NCBI RefSeq assembly: GCF_002104995.1
Contig: NW_024468250.1
Span: 992,001-1,056,000 of the forward strand
Direction of reading: 5' to 3'
DNA length: 64,000 nt
Origin: Linderina pennispora
Lineage: Eukaryota > Kickxellomycota > Kickxellomycetes > Kickxellales > Kickxellaceae
The notes below the pieces were generated by a model, which saw nothing but the letters and a program-made list of their open reading frames with translations, was not told the DNA's origin and searched no databases. A program made the translations under genes and the position numbers. Positions within the stretch are counted from its first letter, which is position 1. Every line of letters starts with the position of its first letter. Shown piece by piece: positions 22,651 through 32,152 of the stretch.

Positions 22651-23664
22651 TTAATCAAGTGAAATATGAGACAGGTTTCTATGTGTTTCCTTTGACATGC
22701 TTGCAGGGGCATGTGCTTCTGCTGGCAAGTTCAGCGTTGATCCGGAAAAGTTCAGACGCACAGCATCTTCCGATCCATACGATGTTGTGAAACTGAACCG
22801 GAGCGAACTTCCGGTATCGCAGTCTTCCGCGTCATACTTGTTCCAGAGATCGGTCTTGACAAGCTTGTGCATAAACCGCTTGTGGTACTCTTCACGGTCA
22901 AAGATCGAGTAATAGGCAGGTGGACCGAGAACGATGAGGAAGAAAACATTGCACACGACGACCATCAGCACCATGTTTACAGCCCTTATCCAGAATGCCC
23001 TGTTGTCGCCTACGGTGATCCATTGAGTAGCAATCGAAACTGCCATGAGGGCTGTGATTGTAAAGGTGAGTATGAGCAACTCCTTCGACTCGTTGAAGCA
23101 GCTATTGATTCTACGTGCCATAAATGTCAACACAATGATGGCCAGAACCAATATGATAATGATTGCGGTGGCAAAGTAGTATATCAAGCCTCCAGTCTTG
23201 CAGTTTGCGGAGGCTTCGTCGTAGCTGAACCCGTGAGCATCAGAAAGCGCCATGGCAACTAGTGCATATGTGAAGGAGGCAACTACTAAGCTGCCAGTAA
23301 GCCACCAAAAGTACCTGCCTACTGGTCTCCGCTCCCACTTGAAGATGCATACAAGTGAGTACACGCGGTACAAGAACACACCGAGTGTCAAAAATACCCC
23401 CAGGCTCATCCGGATCCAGGCGAAGTAAACGACACAAGAGAATAAATTAAAATTGAACAGCGACGGGGCATTGAATGCAGTGTTCCCAATAAACCAAAAG
23501 ACTGCTCCGACATATGCCAGATAGATGCTTGGCAGGTGCTTTACTTTCAATGGCAGGTACTTTCGGTTAAGGTGAACATAGATTATCAAAGCCAGGTCCA
23601 GCGCGAGCACCACGGCGCAGCAGCTGACCAGAGCGATCTCCTGCCCCTTGGGCTTGTACGGCAT
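22651..23664 (-). CDS. Array 7TM receptor-like protein 8 (intact reference copy)
   Basis: The only unbroken single-exon member, 337 residues from the ATG at 23664. Seven segments: about 9-31, 42-62, 70-100, 115-138, 154-180, 190-211 and 218-250. Landmarks: YLPLKVKHLPSIY, FWFIGNTAFN, FAWIRMSLGVFLTLG, VGRYFWW, loop Cys in ASANCKTGG, FMARRINSCFNESKELL, TQWITVGDNRAF and YYSIFDREEYHKRFMHKL. The N-terminus is short and outside, the C-terminal tail of about 85 residues is inside. There is no RGS domain, but the helix order and several loop positions match the 7TM half of the two RGS-bearing receptors in this window. Ligand unknown. Confidence 0.8.
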   Translation of the reverse strand: MPYKPKGQEIALVSCCAVVLALDLALIIYVHLNRKYLPLKVKHLPSIYLAYVGAVFWFIGNTAFNAPSLFNFNLFSCVVYFAWIRMSLGVFLTLGVFLYRVYSLVCIFKWERRPVGRYFWWLTGSLVVASFTYALVAMALSDAHGFSYDEASANCKTGGLIYYFATAIIIILVLAIIVLTFMARRINSCFNESKELLILTFTITALMAVSIATQWITVGDNRAFWIRAVNMVLMVVVCNVFFLIVLGPPAYYSIFDREEYHKRFMHKLVKTDLWNKYDAEDCDTGSSLRFSFTTSYGSEDAVRLNFSGSTLNLPAEAHAPASMSKETHRNLSHISLD

Positions 23665-24094
23665 GGTGGGTGAGGTATGCTTTAGTGTAAGAGTATGCAA
23701 TGAAAAATGGACAGATGAGGATTGAGGAACAGAAACAAGACTTGCTGCTCGAGGTGGGCAGGTACCGGTGGGTATATAGGAATTCTGCTGGCCTCCCCAG
23801 CCCGCCAAGCTCTACTCAATGAGAGGAAATGCATACGAGGGCTATCCGCTGCCCGGACGTATGCATGACGCGAGGATATTTTTAAATCCAAAAGGATCGA
23901 CAGGTATCCCAAGGAGTTTCTTTGCAGGCACAAAGAAGCTTTTCTGCTCGTTCGGTTTCTGAGCGCAAAAACTGGCTTGGATAGCTTGTCAAAGATAGTA
24001 CTATAGTTTTATTTTTAAATTTGCCAATTTGGACAGACGTGTATGCACTACATGCGGGAAATAGTATGTACAGAAAGGGAAGGGGAATCTAGGT
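23665..24094. other. Intergenic, no gene seen
   Basis: Promoter side of array member 8. A TATATAGGA-like motif near 23773-23781 (plus strand) is the only element noticed. Confidence 0.4.
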
Positions 24095-25217
24095 TTAAAC
24101 GAGCGCCCTGGGCGGGTGCTGAATTTTTAACACGCTATCATCGACGATTAGGTCCGGGCTGTTTTCATAATAATAGTACTCGTCGTACATCTCAGCTTCA
24201 GGAGTCCGTCCGATCATGGCTAGTGCTCCAGCGCTGCATCTGTGCACCGTTCGCAATCTCATACACCGACTCGTTGTTCTCACGACGCAGCTTCTTCAAG
24301 AAGAAGCGCAAGTATGCCTCTCTGTTCACCAGGCAATGGAAAGGTCGGCTTTGAGACCAAGAAGTAAAAATTGACCTGGCACACGATAAAGTCGGTCAGC
24401 GTGACCAGTGTGTTGTATGCGAACTCGTTGCCCGAGATATTCGGCACCCAGCGCAAAATGACCTGCACCAAAATGGCAATGATGGTGACAAAGAACGTGG
24501 CCAGCAGCTCTCTGAACTCATTAAACGACGACTGGATGTCGCGCGCCATATAAGTGAATACTGCACACACAACCAGCAGCGAGATTAGCACGGCCACCTG
24601 CGAAAAAGTAGATTGGGTTTGTTGGCCTTGCATATCATTGTGTCTTCGACATACTGGATGCCCTTCTCTTCGGGAAGCACAGTGGCGAGAATCCCGTACA
24701 GCAAGCAGACAGTTGCCATGGTGGCAAGTGGGATCCAGAGGTAGCGACCAGTGGCACGGATTTTGTACTCAAAAATGCAAATATACTCAAAGGTGCGGAA
24801 AATGAGCAGGCACACAACGGCAAACATTCCGAGCGACATGCGCAGCCACGAGATTGTCGCAATGCAGATGGCCCATGACGTGTGTGTCAGGGACGGGATG
24901 GTTTGCAAAGACATCGCCCACAAACCATAGCACCATACCTAAGAGTGCCAAGAGGAAAAACATGCATATTAGCACCCATCTCGTTGATTTCTTGCACTTA
25001 ATTCCATACACAGCCATTGGGTTTTTTCCTACAAAGTAGGCTTTTGCAAATAGACTTACTAAGAAACGATAGGTTAAGCAGCGGGATATTTTTGCACTTC
25101 AGTGGTGTATACGAGCGGTTGTAATTGATAAAAATGAGGACCATGAAGCTGAAAAAGCAGCATAGTTGAGCAGGCGGCAACTACTGCGACATCCCGCGTA
25201 TCGGCAACCTCTGGCAT
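24095..25217 (-). CDS. Array 7TM receptor-like protein 9 (with intron)
   Basis: Starts at the ATG at 25217 (MPEVADTRDVAVVAA). A 121-base intron (24939-25059) interrupts the TM2 region between NLSFLS and MVLWFVGDVF. Four insertions and one deletion must be counted; the spliced, corrected length is 332 residues. Landmarks: SYTPLKCKNIP, SWLRMSLGMFAVV, TGRYLWIP, a loop Cys, YMARDIQSSFNEFREL, RWVPNISGNEF and FHCLVNREAYLRFFLKKL. The tail has a tyrosine/acid cluster (EMYDEYYYYEN) and ends PPRALV. It is the most upstream member and the only one with an intron at this site. Confidence 0.68.
24939..25059 (-). other. Spliceosomal intron in array member 9
   Basis: On the minus strand the donor is GTAAGT and the acceptor CTCTTAG, with a GCTAAT branch-like sequence about 30 bases before the acceptor. 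Splicing joins codons to read FLSMVLWFVGDV, which matches the TM2 pattern of the intronless paralogs. Confidence 0.75.
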
Positions 25218-25904
25218 TGTGGTGTAAAGCGGGATGTAGTGATGGAATGCTGCTCTTATAATTGCTTTAGTTGAGAAAGGATGGAAGAAATGGCAACGAT
25301 GTAGGATTGCCTGCGAGTAGTCTCTTTATACGCTCACAGCCCCGCCATTTGGGCTACACCGTGCTGGCACACGCTTCATTCTTTCCAACAATGGTGCGCT
25401 TCACACACCCAACGCCGGTGCCTGCCCACCTGCAGCATGGGCTTCCCCTACGCGGACAATAAAAATGGCTGCAATTGGTGAAAACCGCAGGCAGCACTGA
25501 TTCCAGCATGCATTATCTTGAGACCCCGTGGCCACACCTTGGCATGCAAGGACACATCCACTCTACCTCATGCACTCCTGGTTATTATCCTCGCCTTTCA
25601 GCATCAAAAAGTCTTGCCCAGGTGGCAAAAGGCGGGCAGGGTATTGCTGGCCTCGATTATACCGTACTGACGATAAAGGTGTTGGATCGAGCAGTGTGCA
25701 GTCTGGCGTTTTGGTGTGTGCACAGCCACAGCCGGTTCTATTGAAGCAATTAAGCACGCTCGATGCAATTCATTGAATGCAACATTTTATTACTTCTTCC
25801 TCTTTAACAGCTGCCAGATCCCTGGAAGAATGCATGCAACAGGCAGTGGCTCTGCCTTTGTAGCGTGTTTTCTGAGAATAGAATACTAGGTTGACACATA
25901 CTGC
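25218..25904. other. Intergenic, no gene seen
   Basis: Upstream of array member 9 and downstream of the disordered nuclear-type protein. No coding signal found. Confidence 0.4.
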
Positions 25905-27066
25905 TCATACGGTCTCTTCAGCGAGCTCGTAGCCGTCGATTTCGTCAAAGTGGGTCGTCAGAGCAGACTCCGGGCTCCATAGCTCTGCCTGTGGCTGGTG
26001 CTGCGTGGCAGTGGCTCTCTTCTTGCCGTACGTCGCTCGTGTGCCTGTCTTTATCGCATCCTTGGTTTTTGCCGCAGCTCTTGTCCTGCTGCTCCTCACC
26101 GCTGGCTTCTCAGATCTCCACGACTCGTCAGGCCCATGTGCTGATTCCTCGCTTCCGTCAGCATCGATAGCAAGCCTCTGCTTGCGGCCATTTGCTGCTG
26201 CCCTCTTGCCAAGCTTCTTTGTTGGCGTTTTGACCTGCTGCTGTGTCCGATGCCGCTTGGGAAGCTGTCCGCCGACGCTTGGCTCCTCGAGCCAGTCCCT
26301 TGTTGCCAGCTCGCCTGCGGCCATGCGGCTAGCCACGTTGGTGCGTCTGGAACGAGTTGGCCTTGGAGTAGCAGTTGTTGTGTTTTCGGCAACAAGCTTG
26401 TCAATATCAAATACGTCGCTGTCGCTCTCCTCCTCGCTGTCAACTGGCTCTTCGGCGAACCTCGAGTCATCACTAGACGCATTTCTTTCAGCAGTAGTGC
26501 TCGCTGTACCCTCAACAGATGCATCCAAGACCTTGTCAGCATCAGCCAGCTCGCTGCTGTCAGCTCGTTTGCGTTTGACCAGCCCAAACTCTAGTGCCCT
26601 TCCATTATGTCTGCTCGCCAGACCATCCTCATCTCCCTCCACCAGGTTCTCCAGCGGACCGTCGCGCCTGATGGGTGAGATGCCGTCGATGACCTCATCA
26701 TTACTCACAAAGGCCCCTGATATCCGCCTAATCCCACCTGATGCGGAGAGGCGGTGGGTGCTACTGCTTCGGCGGCCGTAGGAGGTAGGCGATCTGGGAG
26801 TGCTGAACGGGGAGTCCACACTAGGGCGCTTCTGAGGAGTCCCCACAATCGGTGACGCGCCCAATGTCTGCTGTTTGGTTGGCGACACAGCTGATGTGGT
26901 ATGGCTACGCAGTTGGCGCGCAGGACTGTCTCTTATCAGTATCACTCTGGCTGTCTATAACAACCTCTACATGCAGCTGTGTCGATCGTGCTGCCCGTGT
27001 AGGCCTGGGTGCGGTTGTTATCTTTTCTGCTGCTGCTGTCTTTGCTTTGCGTGTAGGTCGTGGCAT
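25905..27066 (-). CDS. Disordered, basic/acidic, probably nuclear protein
   Basis: I do not recognise this protein. From the ATG at 27066 (MPRPTRKAKTAAAEK), with one extra base near 26940, it gives 386 residues. It is low in hydrophobic residues and rich in Ser, Thr, Arg, Lys, Asp and Glu. Features: proline-directed phosphorylation-type sites (VSPTKQQ, GTPQKRP, STPRSPTS), an acidic stretch (EEPVDSEEESDSDVFDIDKL), basic clusters (KRKRADSS, GKRAAANGRKQR, RTRAAAKTK) that could act as nuclear localisation signals, and a distinct C-terminus (AELWSPESALTTHFDEIDGY). The composition suggests a chromatin or cell-cycle regulator, but that is only an inference. The long opposite-strand frame over it is a shadow. 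Confidence 0.6.
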
Positions 27067-27196
27067 AATTTGAAGAAGTACTTTATTGCACGAATTCGGA
27101 GAAGGAAAAAAGAGCTGCCTACGTGTGCAACCAACTGCGCAAGCCACTAATAGCACGAGGTGAGTTCCAGGCGCCCGGCTCGACTCGCCCTTGTTT

Positions 27197-28288
27197 CTAG
27201 AGCCGCGGGCAATCGCTGGGCCGAGTCAGTCCATTGGCGATCTGAAGGACTTGCCTGGCAAAGCCAGCACTAGACTGGTAGCCGAAGCCGGCATGGCCGT
27301 AGCAGTGAATGGCAGTGAAGGCACCGCCAAAGTCCTCAACCTCGAGCCTCACACCACCCACACGCGCTGGGCGGAAGCCGACATTGACAGAGACAATACT
27401 CCGCCGCAGAAGCTCGGTCCGCTGCTCGAAGCTCAACCCGCTGCTTCCCGGAACAAGATCGGACTCGAGTGCCAGCGCCTTCTCAAGAATTGCCTGCGTC
27501 GTTTCGTCATGCGCCGATGCATCCCAGCTCCCCCGGTCAGCCGTGCCACCGATGACTACTGTGCCATCGCCGCGAGGAATCACATAGCCAAAGACCTTAC
27601 CGATGCGAGTCAGCGTGCGCTTGGCCAGTGGGAGCGTCAACTACCAATGTCTGTCCACGGATCGGGTACATGTTCTGGTCATTGACGCCGCCGAGGCTGC
27701 GGCTGCCCAGCGCCGTGCAGTTAATCACCAGTGGTGGGTCTGTACGAGTCTGTGCGAAGAGTAGTGCCTCTCTGATGTGGTCTAGACGACTTTGGATGAC
27801 ACGTCCGCCCAGGCTCTCGAACTGCGCTTTGAGGTAGCTCAAATAATGTGGTACGTTAATCAGCAGGGTCGAATATTTTAGTCCATAGGCAACCCCCTCT
27901 GGCAGCTCGCTTTTGCGCAGCTCTTGGACATCATCAACTTTTGTCGCATACCACAAAGCCGTTGGACGGGTTTGTCTTCGAATAGGTCGACCCCCTCGGT
28001 CTCAGATATGCCGCTCTCGGGTGCTGTTCGCGCCAGCCGCTGCATCTCGCGATATGTCTCCAACTCCATATCCTGCAGCAGCGTGTCCTTATCGCCAGCC
28101 CATGCCCGCCAGTGCGCCCCAGCCCATGGCGACGCCCATCCTGTGGACTCGCGTTGACCTACTGACTTGTGTTGCGGGATGTGTTCAGCGACGATGGTTA
28201 CGTCGAATGCACCCGATTCCTGGAGTCGGTTTGATACCGTCAGGCCGATCACGCCGGCACCAATAACCACCACTTCGCGCTTTGCCAT
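27197..28288 (-). CDS. D-amino-acid oxidase family FAD enzyme (copy 1)
   Basis: Oxidises D-amino acids to 2-oxo acids, ammonia and peroxide. The N-terminal Rossmann motif is VVVIGAGVIGLTVSNRL, followed by GWASPWAGAHWRAW, where family members contact the flavin. Later motifs: VINCTALGSRSLGG, YPIRGQTLVVDAP, YVIPRGDGTVVIGGT with the substrate-binding Arg/Tyr region, and HCYGHAGFGYQSSAG near the end. One deletion (near 27955) and one insertion (near 27625) leave 363 residues. The last three residues are PRL, at best a weak peroxisomal signal, unlike the AKL of copy 2 at 54.4 kb. D-aspartate oxidase is an alternative. Confidence 0.85.
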
Positions 28289-28783
28289 GATCCAGTAGAG
28301 TGTGTCTTGGATGTCTGGAGTGGAGACGAAAAGTGTGGGACGGCGGAAACAGCGGGTGCTTTCGGCGCATCCTGGTCATGCCAACTAGCCTTAATTGCAT
28401 TTCCAAATCCAAGTCCGGATCAACGCCAGGTTGGATATTGCTGCATGTTGCTGTTTACAACGTGCATGTCGCTTCTTTGGCGAGAATTGATTACCGACCA
28501 GCTGCAGCTTTCTATGCTGGACCACCGACCAGAGCCAGACCGCTTGGGCTGCATTGGGGAAGACCATTGTTGACCTGGGCGTGCTGAACCCGAGGATCTA
28601 CGCTGGCCTGATTTCCAAGATTATTTATGGCAGACTGAATGCTATGTCTGCTTATCAGCAAAGGAGACACCCCAGGAGCAACAGCACAAGAGCCAAGGGT
28701 ATCCCTAAGGCCATGGAGGCGGTTGCGACTATTATACTCTTTCAGCCCCCCTCTTCCATCCCTACCCATCTATTCTGCTAACC
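28289..28783. other. Divergent promoter region, no gene seen
   Basis: Lies between the D-amino-acid oxidase start and the first GPI-type surface protein. No coding signal found. Confidence 0.45.
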
Positions 28784-29311
28784 ATGCACAGCAAACTTGC
28801 TCTTACTACTCTCGTTTCGACTGTGCTGACGTTCACAGCAGCCCAGTTGGTAATAAACTCTGGAGACAGTGCCAGTGGCATTTTGTCCGGCGAAGGTGCT
28901 GTTTCAGAGGTGGTTAGCACCATTGATGATAACCCCCTTAGCCGCTTCAGCGACCCTAGCTTCCTCGCATCACTTAGCGCTGCCAATGCCGCTGCCTCGT
29001 CTATGGCCAACGGTCAATATCCTGGCGACGGCACACTCATACCTGCTATTGGTGATGCTATTCAAATAACTGCTTCCCCAGAAGACCCGTCCTCTTCGGC
29101 TTCATCTGCAACTGCCAGCCCCAGTGGCAGTAGCAGTGCTGGCGATGATAGTGACGATGATGGCATCACGTCGGACGTTGAATCCAAGCCAGGGGTTAAA
29201 ACCCCTGCTGGATCATCAGCTACTAGTACTAAGCCCAATGGTGCCACGGGCTCGCAGTGTGCTGTCTCTGCTGTCGCTGCCGTTGCCATCGTGGCTGCAG
29301 CGTTCTTCTAA
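28784..29311 (+). CDS. GPI-anchored Ser/Ala-rich surface protein A1
   Basis: Intact 175-residue secreted protein. Signal peptide at 1-20 (LALTTLVSTVLTFTAAQ), a domain shared with the next two genes (FSDPSFLASLSAANAAASSM), then a Ser/Asp-rich spacer likely to be O-glycosylated. The C-terminus has a small-residue omega-site region (KPNGATGSQ) and a hydrophobic tail ending AAAFF, typical of GPI attachment. It is probably a cell-wall or plasma-membrane surface protein; no enzyme motif is seen. First of three same-strand paralogs at 28.8, 30.1 and 31.6 kb. Confidence 0.7.
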   Translation: MHSKLALTTLVSTVLTFTAAQLVINSGDSASGILSGEGAVSEVVSTIDDNPLSRFSDPSFLASLSAANAAASSMANGQYPGDGTLIPAIGDAIQITASPEDPSSSASSATASPSGSSSAGDDSDDDGITSDVESKPGVKTPAGSSATSTKPNGATGSQCAVSAVAAVAIVAAAFF

Positions 29312-29760
29312 AGCGCCTGTTGTCTATTTTGGTGCCTATTTTAGAACAGTGAATACCCACCATCCTCTACTCAATTTGTGTATCTGCATGTATCGTGCAA
29401 GTACCTTCAAGCAAATGGAAAAGTACGGACTAATCGGCAGCTGGTAACATAGCATAAGAGAAAATGCTAGCTGAAAAGCGACCGCAGTGGTACACATATC
29501 GCTTTGGCTGCTGTGCAACCAGCATTGCATCCGAGTCCGAACCACGGACAATAGCGTGTTTGGAGCCAGGCCATCGGTTAGCTGCCCCTCGGAATCGCCG
29601 GGGCTCGCTGCCATCGGCTCGGCTCCGGAACAGCATGAATCAAAAATCAGTCATCGGCTCCCTTGTGAATCCAAGAAATCAAGCATCCGCTCTATATACG
29701 GACATAGGTTTGGCTGATGTTGTGAATCTGATGTTTAGTATTACTCCTGTTTGGGATCTT

Positions 29761-29840
29761 TGTGAGATTCTTCTATACCTTTTGAGATTTCTCTGTGCCT
29801 TTTGAGATCTTTCTATGCCTTTGAGATTTTCTGTGCTTTC
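29761..29840. repeat. Four-copy 20-base tandem repeat
   Basis: Four consecutive 20-base units share TTTGAGAT followed by a T-rich half ending in GCCT or close variants (units at 29761, 29781, 29801 and 29821). It lies about 250 bases upstream of the A2 gene. Confidence 0.7.
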
Positions 29841-29987
29841 TGTGAGGTACATGGCATAGTTTCTCGAAGACAACAGCTCGCATTGATTTCCTTTTGTTGC
29901 CATTGTTGTTTGTGTTCGGAGGTGACAGGTATGCCCGACGCTTGCTCACTCCAGATAACAGTCTCCCAAGATTTGAAAGCCAGATGG

Positions 29988-29995
29988 TATATAAG
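29988..29995 (+). promoter_or_regulatory. Candidate TATA box of surface protein A2
   Basis: TATATAAG lies 106 bases upstream of the ATG at 30094. Comparable elements precede several other surface-protein genes in the window. Confidence 0.45.
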
Positions 29996-30093
29996 ACAGA
30001 GATCTTGCAGTTGTGTAAAGATCTAAACCTCACTAGCATTTCTCTTACCTGTCTTCCTTTCTCGCCAACCTCATACGTCTGTAAACGCATATC

Positions 30094-30472
30094 ATGTACG
30101 CCAAATCTGCCCTCGCTGCTATCGCAACCATTGCGCTCAGCTCGACTATGGTCGCCGCTGACAAGGAGCTCGAAGACATCCTCAAGGCCATTCCCTCCAA
30201 CATTGGATGAGGCCCTGAAGGATATCCCGTCCGAGCTCGAAGACATCCTCAAGGCTATTCCGACTGATGACGCTGGAATCAAGAGCATGGTTGACTCCTT
30301 CGATGCTGAGATCTCCAGCATTTTCAACGACCCCAAGTTCCTCCAGTCGATCAGCGCTGCCGCCGCTGCTGCCGTATCGGCTGGTGACAAGAAGTCCAAC
30401 AGTGCCATGGGATCCAAGCCAGCCGTCGCTGCCGCTGCTGCAGTTGCCGCCGCTGCTGTGGCCTTCTTCTAA
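30094..30472 (+). CDS. GPI-anchored surface protein A2 (short paralog)
   Basis: Start MYAKSALAAIATIALSS is nearly identical to the start of A3. One inserted base near 30213 breaks the frame; the corrected protein has 125 residues. After the signal peptide an 11-residue block (ELEDILKAIPS) occurs twice because of an internal duplication. Then come FNDPKFLQSISAAAAAAVSA, the domain signature shared with A1 and A3, and directly the GPI-type tail (AMGSKPAVAAAAAVAAAAV, FF). It lacks the long Ser/Ala spacer of A1 and A3. Confidence 0.68.
30166..30261 (+). repeat. Internal direct repeat in surface protein A2
   Basis: GAGCTCGAAGACATCCTCAA followed by GGC(C/T)ATTCC occurs at 30166-30194 and again at 30233-30261, spaced 67 bases (66 after removing the inserted base). 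It encodes ELEDILKAIP twice. Confidence 0.85.
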
Positions 30473-31594
30473 AGATATCAGCGTTCTTTTTGACTCCGTC
30501 TTGACCTAATAAATGTCATCCTTTTTACTCGTATTTTTCTGTGAGTAAACCTGCATATATGCGCCATATGCAATAGCTGGTCATTAATGACTCTGGCGGC
30601 TTGGCACACCCCAATAGAAATTTGTTGGACAAAATGCAACACTTGGGGAGAAGGCTTTGCGACAGCTCCCACAAGATTTGTCCCTGGACAGCGAGTGCGA
30701 TGTTGATTTAGTGGACTCGATTTGGAATCGCTGCCAATTATCGAGAACACATCCAAAAGCAGATGGGCATCAGCAGTGATTCACAGCAAAATGCGATAGG
30801 CTCTTGGAGGTCAGAGGCCAGTTGCCTTTTTGTGAATCGCCAACACCTGCCGTAGGCATTGTATTCAGCGGGCAAGCCCGTGCTGGAAGCTCCGTGGGCT
30901 TGTGCTTCTCCTGTAGTAGCCTTGAATCTCTTGGGTGGTTATACAACTAAAACCATCATCGGTAGAGGCAAATATGCACCCTGTTTTCCTGCACTCTCTT
31001 CTAGCCCACTCTAGTGTTTCTTTGCTGCTGTGCCTGAGCTTCGGAATAGGAACAAGCTTGTTGAAAGCTGCATCAGCTCCCCAATAATGCAAAGCCTGCA
31101 GACAGCAACGCTTGATTTTTCTTCTGGCATAATCCCCAGAAGTTCAATGGTCCCGCTATTTTTGGAACAAACAATGCCAATCTCGCCGGTCGGCACTCTG
31201 CAATCGTCCAACAATGGCTGCCAGCGCGGTCTGCGAGATCGTCCCAGGCATCTAGAGGCTGTTAGCAGTAGTATTACCAATCGCTCCGTGTGAGTGAAAA
31301 TAATGATCTGCCGTGTCCTTGTTTCAAAAGGCTGCTTGTATTTTGTTTTTAAGTTAGGAAACAACCATGAACTCGCCGCATGGCAGGCAGAAAGGGAGGG
31401 CCTACATCAGTGAGAACAGACTAATATATAAAGAAGAACGAGCTGTGTCCTGAAGGAGAGGATATTCTTTGCTCACGACCTTTTCCTTAAAGTCTCGCTA
31501 CATTTCCTCCCATTTATCTCTTTTACACATCCCGACAAATACCCCTCCCTCTCTCCCTCGTTAATTCGCTACATACCCTTTGCAAACGCTTACC
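30473..31594. other. Intergenic, no gene seen
   Basis: About 1.1 kb between surface proteins A2 and A3. It includes the A3 TATA candidate and a pyrimidine-rich leader just before the ATG. Confidence 0.45.
31425..31433 (+). promoter_or_regulatory. Candidate TATA box of surface protein A3
   Basis: TATATAAAG lies 170 bases upstream of the ATG at 31595, followed by a pyrimidine-rich stretch (31500-31560) often seen near fungal transcription starts. Confidence 0.45.
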
Positions 31595-32152
31595 ATGTAC
31601 GCCAAGACTGCTCTGTTCTCTCTCGTGGCCATCGCACTCAGCGCCTCTGCTGTCCAGGCCCAGACGGACATCAACGACATTCTGAACGGCTTCCCGACCG
31701 ATGAGGCTGGCCAGGAGGCTCTGGCCAACTCCATCGCCGCTGGTCTCTCCAGCATGTTCCAGCAGCCTGGAATGCTTGAGTCGCTCAGCGCTGCCGCTGC
31801 CGCTGCCGCATCGGCCGCCGGCATTACTCTGCCCACCAACGCCGAGGAGGCTGAGGCTGCTGCCTCCAAGCTCATTGCTGCTGCCACTGGTTCTGACGCT
31901 AAGGCCCAGCCCACGCATTCCGCCTCCGGTGCTGCCGCCGACTCTTCCCATGCCTCCTCTGCCTCGGGTGCTATCGGCTCCGCTGCTGGTACCACTGCTG
32001 CTGGTGGTGCCCCATCTGCTCCTGCTGGTAGTTCGTCGGCTGTTGGTGGTGGCTCGTCGGCTGCCAGCAAGCAGACCAACGGTGCCACGGGCTCCCAGCC
32101 TGTTCTTGCTGCGGCTGCTGCCGTGGCCGCTGCTGCCGTGGCCTTCTTCTAA
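31595..32152 (+). CDS. GPI-anchored Ala/Ser/Gly-rich surface protein A3
   Basis: Intact 185-residue protein. Signal peptide MYAKTALFSLVAIALSASAV, mature start QTDINDILNGFPTDEAG, then the shared domain signature FQQPGMLESLSAAAAAAASA. A low-complexity Ala/Ser/Gly spacer (about 70-160) is a likely O-glycosylation stalk. The tail is TNGATGSQPVLAAAAAVAAA ending AFF, a GPI signal nearly identical to A1 and A2. The strongly C/T-ending codon use suggests high expression. No catalytic motif. Confidence 0.75.
   Translation: MYAKTALFSLVAIALSASAVQAQTDINDILNGFPTDEAGQEALANSIAAGLSSMFQQPGMLESLSAAAAAAASAAGITLPTNAEEAEAAASKLIAAATGSDAKAQPTHSASGAAADSSHASSASGAIGSAAGTTAAGGAPSAPAGSSSAVGGGSSAASKQTNGATGSQPVLAAAAAVAAAAVAFF

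Larger units (their letters stand above)
29312..30093. other. Intergenic with a short tandem repeat and a TATA element
   Basis: No gene seen. It holds a four-copy 20-base tandem repeat at 29761-29840 and the candidate TATA box at 29988-29995. Confidence 0.5.

Noticed and set aside
26005-26781. 258-codon open frame on the plus strand
   Set aside because: It is a leucine/serine-rich shadow of the disordered minus-strand protein, caused by that gene's codon bias; no signal or motif of its own.
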